8,121 nucleotides of DNA from CAYVBN01 sp964538565 (GTDB taxonomy: Bacteria; Pseudomonadota; Alphaproteobacteria; Rhizobiales; Xanthobacteraceae). The translations under genes were made by a program, and so were the position numbers. Position 1 is the stretch's first letter, and every line of letters begins with the position of its first letter. Shown in pieces: positions 1-6,267 of this stretch. The notes beneath the pieces were generated by a model that made no database searches, was not told the DNA's origin, and saw nothing but the letters and a program-made list of their open reading frames with translations. The stretch is from assembly GCA_964538565.1 (NCBI GenBank), contig CAZIGW010000259.1, positions 1-8,121 on the forward strand. Direction: 5' to 3'.

Positions 1-1
1 G

Positions 2-517
2 GCGCGCAGCGCCGACCTCGTGGTGATCGGGCGATCGAAAGGACCCGGAGACGCCTATGTCTCGCTCGATCCTGGCGCCGCGATTCTCGGCGTCGGACGC
101 CCGGTCCTGGTCGTTCCCGACGGCGTCGGGGCGCTGTCGGCCGAGCGGGTGGTGATCGGCTGGAAGGACACGCGCGAGGCGCGCCGCGCCGTACGCGACG
201 CGCTGCCGCTGCTGCGCGAGGCAGCCGGCGTGATCGTTGCCGAGATCTGCGACCGGGGCGAGGAGGAAGCCGCGCGCGAGCGCATCGGCGACGTCGCGCG
301 CTATCTTGCCCGGCATGACGTCAAGGGCGGCCCCGGCATCGTGCTGCGCGAGGACGGTTCGGCCGCCGCGCGACTGATGCGGCTCGCACAGGAGGAGGGC
401 GCGGATCTCGTCGTGGCCGGCGCCTATGGACACAGCCGCCTTGGCGAATGGGTGTTCGGCGGAATGACGCGCGATCTCCTGGCCGACAGCCCGATCTGCT
501 GCCTGGTATCGCACTGA
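2..517 (+). CDS. Tandem-domain universal stress protein (UspA family), 5' end cut by window
   Basis: The reading frame is open from base 2, so the gene begins before the window; the GTG at 20 is internal. The first visible residues (ADLVVIGR, then PVLVVPDG) match the last strand-loop-strand of one Usp domain. A second complete Usp domain follows, starting at ERVVIGWKDT and ending PICCLVSH, so this is the two-domain type usually near 270-290 residues, with about 171 residues visible. The second domain keeps the nucleotide-binding loop pattern GxxG-x9-G (GAYGHSRLGEWVFGG), though the usual G-S/T is G-G here. The equivalent loop of the first domain is lost: the segment after VVIGR has no GxxG-x9-GS. 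Such proteins are cytoplasmic stress-response factors of largely unknown biochemical activity. The gene converges on the next Usp gene with only 13 bases between the stop codons and no evident terminator. Confidence 0.9.
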   Translation, partial: ARSADLVVIGRSKGPGDAYVSLDPGAAILGVGRPVLVVPDGVGALSAERVVIGWKDTREARRAVRDALPLLREAAGVIVAEICDRGEEEAARERIGDVARYLARHDVKGGPGIVLREDGSAAARLMRLAQEEGADLVVAGAYGHSRLGEWVFGGMTRDLLADSPICCLVSH

Positions 518-530
518 GGCGGTTGCGCGC

Positions 531-959
531 TCACGGCACGACAATGACCGTGCAGGACGCAAGCGTCACGACCTTCTGCGAAACGCTGCCGAGCAGCAGT
601 CCGACGAGCCGGCCGCGGCCCCTGCGTCCGAGCACGATGGCGTCGGCCTTCATGCGTCCGACCGCCTCCATGATGGCCTCGGCGGCATCGCCCCAGGCAA
701 GGTGGGTTTCGATCTCTTTCACGCCCCCGCGCTCCGCCCGCTCCCGGGCGCGGACGAGGATTTGATTCGAAAGAAGCGCGAGCGCTTCGCCGATGTCGCC
801 TTCGAGCCGCGCCAGCCGCCGCGCGTCCTCGCCCGAAAAGCCGTCGCCGACCGTCAGGATCGACAGCGCCGCGCCGAGCCGCTTCGCAAGATCGGCCGCG
901 ACGTCCAGCGCGCGTTCCGCGCCGCCGGAACCGTCGGTCGCCGCCAGGATGTGTCTCAT
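531..959 (-). CDS. Single-domain universal stress protein (UspA family)
   Basis: The protein has 142 residues, the normal size for a single Usp domain. It opens with MRHILAATDGS, the first strand with the nucleotide-contacting Asp (D9). It closes with the full ATP-binding signature GxxG-x9-GS at residues 111-125 (G111, G114, G124, S125), followed by SQKV and the final strand TVIVVP. This makes it a likely ATP-binding Usp, unlike the degenerate first domain of its convergent neighbour. The start at 959 is supported by the position of the first strand and by a GGGGAG-like ribosome site about 10 bases upstream on the minus strand. No known operator is recognisable upstream. Usp proteins of this class act in the cytoplasm during starvation, hypoxia or other stress; the specific role cannot be read from sequence. 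Confidence 0.93.
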   Translation of the reverse strand: MRHILAATDGSGGAERALDVAADLAKRLGAALSILTVGDGFSGEDARRLARLEGDIGEALALLSNQILVRARERAERGGVKEIETHLAWGDAAEAIMEAVGRMKADAIVLGRRGRGRLVGLLLGSVSQKVVTLASCTVIVVP

Positions 960-1249
960 CTCATCGTCGCTCCCCGCATGAGAGACTTATCAAACAAGCC
1001 GCGCCGACGCTTCCGGTGCCGCAGTCGAAGTCAAATCATTGCGAGCCGCGCGGCGCCGTCGCTCCATTCGATGTTCATCAAGGCGCGCGAGACCCGATCG
1101 GCGTCGCTGGAGCGCACGGATCCCGCACGCGTTGGCGCCGTGGAACCATGGTCGGCGCCGGTGCCCGACCAAGCTTCGCCAAACTCTGCGGCCGCACCGC
1201 CGAGCGGCATCGGGCGAGGCGACGGGAGCAAGAAACGGAGACAAACCTC
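960..1249. other. Intergenic stretch with no supported gene
   Basis: Several overlapping open frames exist on both strands here, but all are rich in Arg, Ala and Pro, have no recognisable domain and no convincing ribosome site, and overlap each other; they look like by-products of high GC. The part nearest 960 must hold the promoter of the minus-strand Usp gene, but I see no hexamer pair good enough to name. No tRNA, inverted repeat or terminator stands out. Confidence 0.5.
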
Positions 1250-1381
1250 ATGACCCGACGAGACGCGAATACCGTGTTCCTCACCGCCGCGCTTCTCGCT
1301 GCCGCGCCCGCGCTCGCCGGCGAGGAGGGCGGCGCGATCGCGCTGCCGCGGCCCCAAGCCCGCGCCGGTGCGCTGTTTTGA
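1250..1381 (+). CDS. Hypothetical short exported peptide, possibly the remnant of a truncated gene
   Basis: An ATG at 1250, preceded by a purine-rich ACGGAGA around 1235-1241, opens a 43-residue frame. It begins MTRRDANTVFLTAALLAAAP and continues ALAGEEGG. That is a textbook Sec signal peptide: a basic n-region, a hydrophobic core of about 14 residues and an ALA cleavage site near residue 23. Only about 20 residues remain after cleavage. The mature start (AIALPRPQ) faintly recalls the N-terminus of exported SagB/ThcOx-type nitroreductases, which often begin with a short LPxPQ stretch before their flavin domain, but none of that domain follows before the TGA. It is therefore either a genuine tiny secreted peptide or the 5' stump of a decayed gene. 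The nitroreductase link is a weak resemblance only. Confidence 0.35.
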   Translation: MTRRDANTVFLTAALLAAAPALAGEEGGAIALPRPQARAGALF

Positions 1382-1389
1382 CGTCGCGC

Positions 1390-1419
1390 AAGACGCAATC
1401 GGGCATGGTTTCCTAGAAT
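1390..1419 (+). promoter_or_regulatory. Weak candidate promoter for the HerA-like ATPase gene
   Basis: A good -10-like hexamer, TAGAAT (1414-1419, five of six to TATAAT), lies about 88 bases before the ATG at 1507. The best partner 18 bases upstream is AAGACG (1390-1395), only three of six to TTGACA. Proposed from the -10 and the position alone. Confidence 0.25.
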
Positions 1420-1506
1420 CCATCCGATCCGGTCGCGGGCTTTCGTGGAATCGCCGCGGCCGAATTCAATGAGCTCCGGCGATCAACCGAATTCGGACGG
1501 ACCGAC

Positions 1507-3069
1507 ATGGCGGAAAGCCAGAACATCGACGGCGAAGGAACCATCTTCGTCGGCAAGGGCCGCAAGCCGGCGGTGCTGACGCTCGCCTTCGGCAATCGCC
1601 ACGGGCTCGTCACCGGCGCGACCGGCACCGGCAAGACGGTGACCCTGCAGGTGCTGGCCGAGGGCTTCTCGCGCGCCGGCGTGCCGGTGTTCGCCGCCGA
1701 CATCAAGGGCGACCTCTCCGGCATCGCGGTCGCGGGCGAAGCGAGGGACGCGTTCGTCAAGCGCGCCAAGGATCTCGGCTTCACCTATCAGCCCGACGAG
1801 TTCCCGGCGATCTTCTGGGACCTGTTCGGCGCCGAGGGTCACCCGGTGCGCACGACCGTCTCCGAGATGGGACCGCTGCTGCTCGCCCGCATGATGGACC
1901 TCAACGAGACCCAGGAAGGCGTGCTCAACATCGCGTTCCGCGTCGCCGACGAGCAGGGCCTGCTCATCCTCGACCTCAAGGACTTGCGCGCGATGCTCAC
2001 CTACATCGCCGAGCACGCCGCCGAGCTGACGACGCAATACGGCAACGTCTCGAAGGCGACGGTCGGCGCCATCCAGCGGCAACTGCTCGTGCTGGAGAAC
2101 CAGGGCGGCAACCAGTTCTTCGGCGAGCCGGCGCTGGCGCTCAAGGACTTCATGCGCACCGACCGCGACGGCCGCGGCTATGTCAACATTCTCGCCGCCG
2201 ACAAGCTGATGGAGAACCCACGGCTCTACGCCACCTTCCTGCTCTGGCTCCTGTCCGAACTGTTCGAGGAGCTGCCGGAGGTCGGCGACCCGGAAAAGCC
2301 GAAGCTCGTGTTCTTCTTCGACGAGGCGCATCTCCTGTTCGACGACGCCCCGAAGGCGCTGATGGACAAGATCGAGCAGGTGGTGCGGTTGATCCGCTCC
2401 AAGGGCGTCGGCGTGTTCTTCGTCACGCAGAATCCGATCGACGTGCCCGAGAAGGTGCTCGCCCAGCTCGGCAACCGCGTGCAGCACGCGCTGCGCGCCT
2501 TCACGCCGCGCGACCAGAGATCCGTGCGCGCGGCGGCCGAGACCTTCCGCCCCAATCCCGAGCTCGACACCGAGAAGGTGATCACCGAGCTCGGCAAGGG
2601 CGAGGCCCTCGTCTCCTTCCTCGAAGGCAACGGCACGCCCGCGATGGTCGAGCGCGTCATGATCCGTCCGCCATCCGCGCGCATGGGAACGATCACGCCC
2701 GAGGAGCGCAAGGCGGTGATCGACCGCAGCCCGGTGAAGGGCAAGTACGACCAGGCGATCGACGAGGAATCCGCCTACGAGGTGCTGCAGAAGCGCGTCG
2801 AGCAGCAGGCGGCGAACGGTGGAGCGGCATCCGGCGGCCTGCTCGGCGGCATCGGCAGCGTGCTCGGCGAACTCTTCGGCACGACGCGCAAGCGCGGCGA
2901 GCGCCTCACCACCACGCAGGCGGTGACGCGCGAGGTCACCCGCACGGTGACGAACCGCATCGCCGGGCAGATCGCGGCCGATCTCGGCAAGTCGCTCGGC
3001 GGCAAGATCGGCGGCTCGGTCGGCCGCGCCATCGTACGCGGCGCGCTGGGCGGGATATTGAGGCGGTGA
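1507..3069 (+). CDS. HerA-like P-loop ATPase, DUF853 / YjgR family
   Basis: This 520-residue protein belongs to the DUF853 family, whose Escherichia coli member is YjgR (about 500 residues, similar end to end). The Walker A motif GATGTGKT is at residues 37-44, right after the family's N-terminal segment. The Walker B strand LVFFFDEAHLLF is at 267-278 with D272 and E273. A sensor-like strand FFVTQNP starts near 304, and a conserved LGNRVQHALRAFTPRD segment at 321-336 supplies candidate arginine fingers (R324, R330). The last 80 residues are Gly- and Thr-rich, with short GGLLGGIGS and LGGKIGGSVG patches typical of the family tail. HerA/FtsK relatives form hexameric rings that move DNA or protein, but the job of the YjgR branch is not established. 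The start is supported by GGACGGA just upstream and by the family-typical distance to Walker A. It is probably a single-gene unit; the link to the cox genes may be only positional. Confidence 0.93.
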   Translation: MAESQNIDGEGTIFVGKGRKPAVLTLAFGNRHGLVTGATGTGKTVTLQVLAEGFSRAGVPVFAADIKGDLSGIAVAGEARDAFVKRAKDLGFTYQPDEFPAIFWDLFGAEGHPVRTTVSEMGPLLLARMMDLNETQEGVLNIAFRVADEQGLLILDLKDLRAMLTYIAEHAAELTTQYGNVSKATVGAIQRQLLVLENQGGNQFFGEPALALKDFMRTDRDGRGYVNILAADKLMENPRLYATFLLWLLSELFEELPEVGDPEKPKLVFFFDEAHLLFDDAPKALMDKIEQVVRLIRSKGVGVFFVTQNPIDVPEKVLAQLGNRVQHALRAFTPRDQRSVRAAAETFRPNPELDTEKVITELGKGEALVSFLEGNGTPAMVERVMIRPPSARMGTITPEERKAVIDRSPVKGKYDQAIDEESAYEVLQKRVEQQAANGGAASGGLLGGIGSVLGELFGTTRKRGERLTTTQAVTREVTRTVTNRIAGQIAADLGKSLGGKIGGSVGRAIVRGALGGILRR

Positions 3070-3140
3070 GGGGATTGCCGCTCGCGATCGTCCTTGGCTG
3101 GCCACGTTGCCTTCCGCTTCCCGCGAGCCGCCAAGCCACC

Positions 3141-3169
3141 TCGGCATCGCCTCCGACCTCGGCTATAGT
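3141..3169 (+). promoter_or_regulatory. Candidate sigma-70-type promoter for coxC
   Basis: TCGGCA (3141-3146, four of six to TTGACA) and TATAGT (3164-3169, five of six to TATAAT) are separated by exactly 17 bases. Transcription would start near 3176, about 50 bases before the coxC ATG. It sits in the only gap between the ATPase gene and coxC, where a coxC promoter is expected. The match is good for a GC-rich genome but unproven. Confidence 0.45.
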
Positions 3170-3186
3170 TCCGAAAACCAAATCAA

Positions 3187-3208
3187 GCGGCCGGCCTTGA
3201 CCGGCCGC
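3187..3208 (+). promoter_or_regulatory. Perfect 8-bp inverted repeat in the coxC leader
   Basis: GCGGCCGG (3187-3194) is followed by a six-base loop CCTTGA and the exact complement CCGGCCGC (3201-3208). The element lies just downstream of the predicted coxC transcription start and ends 20 bases before the ATG, in front of the GGACGGAAAG ribosome site. There is no T-run, so a factor-independent terminator is unlikely. It could be an operator for a dimeric regulator, an mRNA hairpin affecting translation of coxC, or a non-functional palindrome in GC-rich DNA. Confidence 0.45.
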
Positions 3209-3228
3209 CGGGACGGAAAGCGCTCGCG

Positions 3229-4536
3229 ATGCCGGTGACGCATGAACCGTGGCTGGTCGGTCTCTCGATCGTGCTGGCGATCCAGGGGGCCTACGTGGGG
3301 CTCGGCCTGGGCGTGCAGGTCGGCGAGGCCGAAGGCGTGCGGCGGCGGGTCCTGCTCGCCGGCGCGGCGGTCTCGCTCGCGGTCGCCATCTGGGCGATGC
3401 ACTTCGTCGGCATGCTGGCGGCGCGCCTGCCGTTCCCGGTCGACTATCTCGTGCTGCCGACGCTGCTCTCGTTTCTCGTCTGCGTCATGGTGGTGGGCGC
3501 CGGGGTCTTCGCGGCGAGCGCCGGGCCGCTCACGCCGCTTCGCCTCGGGCTCTCGGCCTGCCTGATGGGCACCGGCATCTTCACCATGCACTACATCGGC
3601 ATGACGGCGCTGCACGCGAGCGCGCACATGGTGCATCTGCCGGCCTACGTGGCGTCGAGCTGGATGGTGGCGACGGCCGCCTCGGGACTCGCGCTGTGGC
3701 TCGCCGCCGGCCGCGGCGGACGCCCGCCGCTGATCCTGTCGGCGACGGCGTTCGGGCTGGCGATTTCCGGCATGCACTACACGGCGATGGCCGGGATGGA
3801 AGTGTTTCCGCACGGCAATGCCGTTTCGAGTGCGCCGGCGCTCTCGACCGACCTCCTGGCGATCGTGGTGGCGATCGTGGCGTTCTGCGTCTCGGGGGCG
3901 TTTCTGCTGTTCCTGGTGCCGGACCACAAGGCGTCGGACACAGAGGCCGCAAGCGTCGTGCCGGCGCAGCGGGAGTCCGCGCAGCAGGTCGGCGCCGAGA
4001 CGAAAGCGGCGGAGGCCGATGTCGGGCAGGGGAGCTACGGCCCGCTCGGCGGCGCCGGCAGCCCGCCGCGGCGCTTTGCCCGCCACCTGCCGGTCGAGCG
4101 CGAGGGCGCGACGCATTATGTCGCCGTGGAGGACGTCGTCGCGATCCACGCCAACGCGCACTACACATACGTGTTCGACGGAACCGCCAGACTGTTCTGT
4201 CCGCTGGCGATCGGGGACGTGGAGTCGCGGCTCGATGCTGCCCGCTTCATGCGCGTGCACCGCAGCCACATCGTCAACCTCGCGCGGGTCGCCGGCCTGC
4301 GCCGCTCGGGCGACGGCGAGCTGATCGAGCTCGATGCCACCGGCCATCCCACCGTGCCGGTCAGCCGCAGCCGGGTCGGTTCTGTGAAGAAGCGGATCGG
4401 GACGCGAACGGAGCCGAAGCCGGCCGGACGCGAGACGATTCACGCCGAGCCTGTGTCGCGGGTTCGATTGTTGGACGCGCAATCTGCCGCAAGCGCTGCG
4501 CACTCCTTCTCCCCGGCCGGGAGAGGGTCGGGGTGA
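3229..4536 (+). CDS. coxC: CoxC-like sensor-regulator: MHYT membrane domain fused to a LytTR DNA-binding domain
   Basis: This 435-residue protein has two parts. Residues 1-231 form a seven-helix MHYT domain with its three diagnostic motifs at helix ends: MHFVGM (57-62), MHYIGM (120-125) and MHYTAM (182-187). The His and Met residues are thought to bind a metal, possibly copper, and to sense a diatomic gas such as CO, O2 or NO. A polar linker rich in Ala, Glu and Gln (232-284) leads to a LytTR domain at about 285-391, seen in the family segment FMRVHRSHIVNL (340-351) and a VSRSR near its end. This architecture, immediately before coxM, is that of CoxC in Oligotropha carboxidovorans; CoxH shares it but normally lies after coxL. 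The protein is predicted to sit in the inner membrane and bind DNA from the cytoplasmic side. The tail after residue 391 matches no domain, and its last residues and stop are encoded by a REP-like repeat, so the original C-terminus may have been shorter. Confidence 0.92.
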   Translation: MPVTHEPWLVGLSIVLAIQGAYVGLGLGVQVGEAEGVRRRVLLAGAAVSLAVAIWAMHFVGMLAARLPFPVDYLVLPTLLSFLVCVMVVGAGVFAASAGPLTPLRLGLSACLMGTGIFTMHYIGMTALHASAHMVHLPAYVASSWMVATAASGLALWLAAGRGGRPPLILSATAFGLAISGMHYTAMAGMEVFPHGNAVSSAPALSTDLLAIVVAIVAFCVSGAFLLFLVPDHKASDTEAASVVPAQRESAQQVGAETKAAEADVGQGSYGPLGGAGSPPRRFARHLPVEREGATHYVAVEDVVAIHANAHYTYVFDGTARLFCPLAIGDVESRLDAARFMRVHRSHIVNLARVAGLRRSGDGELIELDATGHPTVPVSRSRVGSVKKRIGTRTEPKPAGRETIHAEPVSRVRLLDAQSAASAAHSFSPAGRGSG

Positions 4537-4541
4537 AGGGG
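4503..4541. repeat. REP-like palindromic intergenic repeat
   Basis: The segment contains a near-perfect inverted repeat, TCTCC-C-CGGCCG-GGAGA (about 4509-4525), followed by GGGTCGGGGTGAAGGGG. Short elements of this make (CTCCCC, a GC palindrome, then GAGAGGGTCGGGGTGA) are widespread between genes in alphaproteobacteria and other GC-rich proteobacteria. Here the element overlaps the end of coxC: it encodes about the last ten residues and supplies the TGA at 4534-4536. It may act as an mRNA-stabilising or attenuating hairpin between coxC and coxMSL. Confidence 0.7.
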
Positions 4542-4595
4542 TCTCGGACTCTCGGGAACAAGACAGCTCTCGCCTGGATCGCAGCGATGGCTGCG

Positions 4596-4627
4596 CTCCG
4601 GCCCCTCCGCCCGGGGGGCTGCCGGAG
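4596..4627. repeat. Second GC-rich stem-loop in the coxC-coxM spacer
   Basis: CTCCGGC (4596-4602) pairs perfectly with GCCGGAG (4621-4627), and the inner C-run (4602-4605) can pair with part of the G-run at 4613-4618. It lies about 60 bases after the REP-like element and may be a second unit of the same repeat family. No T-run follows, so it is not a classical terminator, but together with the first hairpin it could limit read-through from coxC into coxM. Confidence 0.45.
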
Positions 4628-4696
4628 AGGTGAAACGAGTCTGGGGCGAGGCGGTGGAATCGTAGTCTGCCCCCCGATTAAGTCAGCAGCCCTGTC

Positions 4697-4749
4697 GCAG
4701 TTCGTGCAAGACGCACCGCGGTTCGTGAAAACGGCGCGCCGTTCGTGCA
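4697..4749 (+). promoter_or_regulatory. Triplet of direct repeats, candidate LytTR (CoxC or RcoM-type) binding region
   Basis: Three copies of GCnGTTCGTG occur in the same orientation: GCAGTTCGTGCA (4697-4708), GCGGTTCGTGAA (4718-4729) and GCCGTTCGTGCA (4738-4749). Start-to-start distances are 21 and 20 bases, about two helical turns. LytTR-domain regulators bind 9-bp direct repeats with a GTT core separated by about 12 bp. The nine-base cores here (4697-4705, 4718-4726, 4738-4746) fit most positions of that consensus, with gaps of 12 and 11. RcoM, a haem-LytTR CO sensor that controls cox genes in Burkholderia, is known to bind three direct repeats about 21 bp apart. The region lies 140 bases before coxM and directly after a gene encoding a LytTR protein. 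Binding by CoxC is inference. Confidence 0.7.
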
Positions 4750-4771
4750 TCGGCCGCCCGCCTCGTTAAGT
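4742..4771 (+). promoter_or_regulatory. Weak candidate promoter of coxMSL overlapping the third repeat
   Basis: TTCGTG (4742-4747), the core of the third direct repeat, could serve as a poor -35, with TTAAGT (4766-4771) or GTTAAG (4765-4770) as a poor -10 at a spacing of 18 or 17. Both hexamers match the consensus weakly, as expected for a promoter that needs an activator bound next to or over the -35. The leader to the coxM start would be about 110 bases. Confidence 0.3.
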
Positions 4772-4877
4772 CGGCCTTGCCGGCGCGCGATCGGCGGCGT
4801 CAGATTCCCCGCACAACAGCAACAAGCAAGCGGCGTCCTCCGGCCGCGGCTTCGGCCATGGCCGCAACAGGCTGCCC

Positions 4878-4884
4878 GGGAGGG
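4878..4884 (+). promoter_or_regulatory. Ribosome binding site that fixes the coxM start
   Basis: GGGAGGG ends four bases before the GTG at 4889. The same frame stays open upstream to a GTG at 4745, but that codon lies inside the third direct repeat and has no Shine-Dalgarno sequence, so this site decides for the downstream start. Confidence 0.75.
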
Positions 4885-4888
4885 ACAC

Positions 4889-5755
4889 GTGATACCCGGC
4901 TCCTTCGCCTATCATCGTCCGAAATCGATCCAGGAAGCCGTTGGCCTGCTCGCCGATCTTGGCGAGGACGCGCGCGCGCTGGCCGGTGGCCACAGCCTCA
5001 TCCCGATGATGAAGCTGCGTCTCGCGACGCCGGCGCATCTTGTTGATCTGCGGGGTGTCTCCGGCCTCGCCGGCATCCGCGAGGAGGGCGGGGACATCGT
5101 GCTCGGGGCGATGACGACCCAGCACGAGGTGATCGCCTCGGATCTGCTCGGCCGCAAGCTGCCGATCCTGCGCGAGACTGCGCTCACCATCGCCGATCCG
5201 CAGGTGCGCTACGTCGGCACGCTCGGCGGCAACGTGGCGAACGGGGATCCTGGCAACGACATGCCCGCGGTGATGATGTGCCTTGGCGCGAGCTACCAGG
5301 TCGCCGGGCGCAGTGGCGAGCGGCGCGTTCCGGCGCGGGAGTTCTACCAGGGCGCCTATTTCACCGCGCTCGAGCCGGGCGAAATCCTGACCGCGGTGCG
5401 CATCCCGGCGCCGCCCGAGGGCCACGGCTTCGCCTACGAGAAGCTCAAGCGCAAGGTCGGCGACTACGCGACCGCCGCCGCTGCGGTGGTCCTGACGCTT
5501 GGCGGCGGTCGTGTCACCGGCTGCGCGATCGGTCTCACCAATGTGGCCGAGACCCCGCTCTTCGCCGACGAGGCGGGCCGCATCGTCACCGGCTCGACGC
5601 TCGACCCCGACACGGTGAAGCGCGCGGTCGCTGCCGCCGAGGCGATCACATCGCCGGCCTCCGACAACCGCGGGCCGGCGCATTACCGCACCAAGATGGC
5701 CGGCGTCATGGTCGCTCGAGCGCTCGCAAGGGCAAGAGCGCGGGCGAGGGCGTAG
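4889..5755 (+). CDS. coxM: Carbon monoxide dehydrogenase medium subunit (FAD-binding), CoxM
   Basis: This subunit carries FAD and passes electrons from the iron-sulfur subunit to the respiratory quinone pool. Starting at GTG 4889 the protein has 288 residues, the same length as Oligotropha CoxM, and begins (M)IPGSFAYHRPKSI. Both FAD-binding motifs fall at the positions known there: AGGHS at 32-36 and TLGGN at 111-115, the latter followed by VANGDPGNDMPA. The middle FAD domain (EPGEILTAVRIPAPPEGHGF) and the C-terminal domain ending in YRTKMAGVM are complete. The tail is a run of Arg-Ala pairs, as in related proteins. The GTG start has a GGGAGGG ribosome site. A longer frame from GTG 4745 would add 48 low-complexity residues with no family counterpart. 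It is the first gene of the coxMSL unit, and its TAG overlaps the ribosome site of coxS. Confidence 0.97.
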   Translation: MIPGSFAYHRPKSIQEAVGLLADLGEDARALAGGHSLIPMMKLRLATPAHLVDLRGVSGLAGIREEGGDIVLGAMTTQHEVIASDLLGRKLPILRETALTIADPQVRYVGTLGGNVANGDPGNDMPAVMMCLGASYQVAGRSGERRVPAREFYQGAYFTALEPGEILTAVRIPAPPEGHGFAYEKLKRKVGDYATAAAAVVLTLGGGRVTGCAIGLTNVAETPLFADEAGRIVTGSTLDPDTVKRAVAAAEAITSPASDNRGPAHYRTKMAGVMVARALARARARARA

Positions 5756-5766
5756 GGAGGCGGATC

Positions 5767-6263
<497 letters not shown>

Positions 6264-6267
<4 letters not shown>

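Noticed and set aside
518..530. Bidirectional terminator between the convergent stress genes
   Set aside because: The 13-base gap holds no inverted repeat or T-run.
990..1423. Several 80-180-residue frames on both strands in the stress-gene to ATPase gap
   Set aside because: They overlap one another, are Arg/Ala/Pro-rich and lack domains or ribosome sites; only the short signal-peptide frame has any support.
3093..3135. Possible terminator after the ATPase gene (CTTGGC-t-GGC pairing with GCC-GCCAAG)
   Set aside because: The loop is about 24 bases and no T-run follows, so it is too weak to call.
1483..3147. 554-residue open frame on the minus strand
   Set aside because: It is antisense to the HerA-like ATPase, whose Walker motifs and family likeness are clear; the antisense product is His-, Arg- and Glu-rich with no domain. 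Long antisense frames are expected at this GC content.
3163..4503. 446-residue open frame on the minus strand
   Set aside because: Antisense to coxC, with very high Arg and His content and no domain; a codon-bias artefact.
1388..4715. GCAAGACGCA occurring at 1388-1397 and 4706-4715
   Set aside because: A single shared 10-mer in different contexts, one before the ATPase gene and one between LytTR repeats, without shared flanks; treated as coincidence.
3249..4769. 506-residue plus-strand frame overlapping coxC and the spacer
   Set aside because: It is an Arg/Gly/Ala-rich alternate frame of coxC that runs on through the REP-like element and the direct repeats; no ribosome site and no domain.
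4678..4772. Two copies of TTAAGTC (4678-4684 and 4766-4772) flanking the repeat triplet
   Set aside because: Seven bases, 88 apart, with unrelated flanks; could be chance, though the second lies in the weak -10 candidate.
4853..4864. Palindrome CGGCCATGGCCG before coxM
   Set aside because: Short GC palindromes are frequent in this DNA, and nothing in its position distinguishes it.
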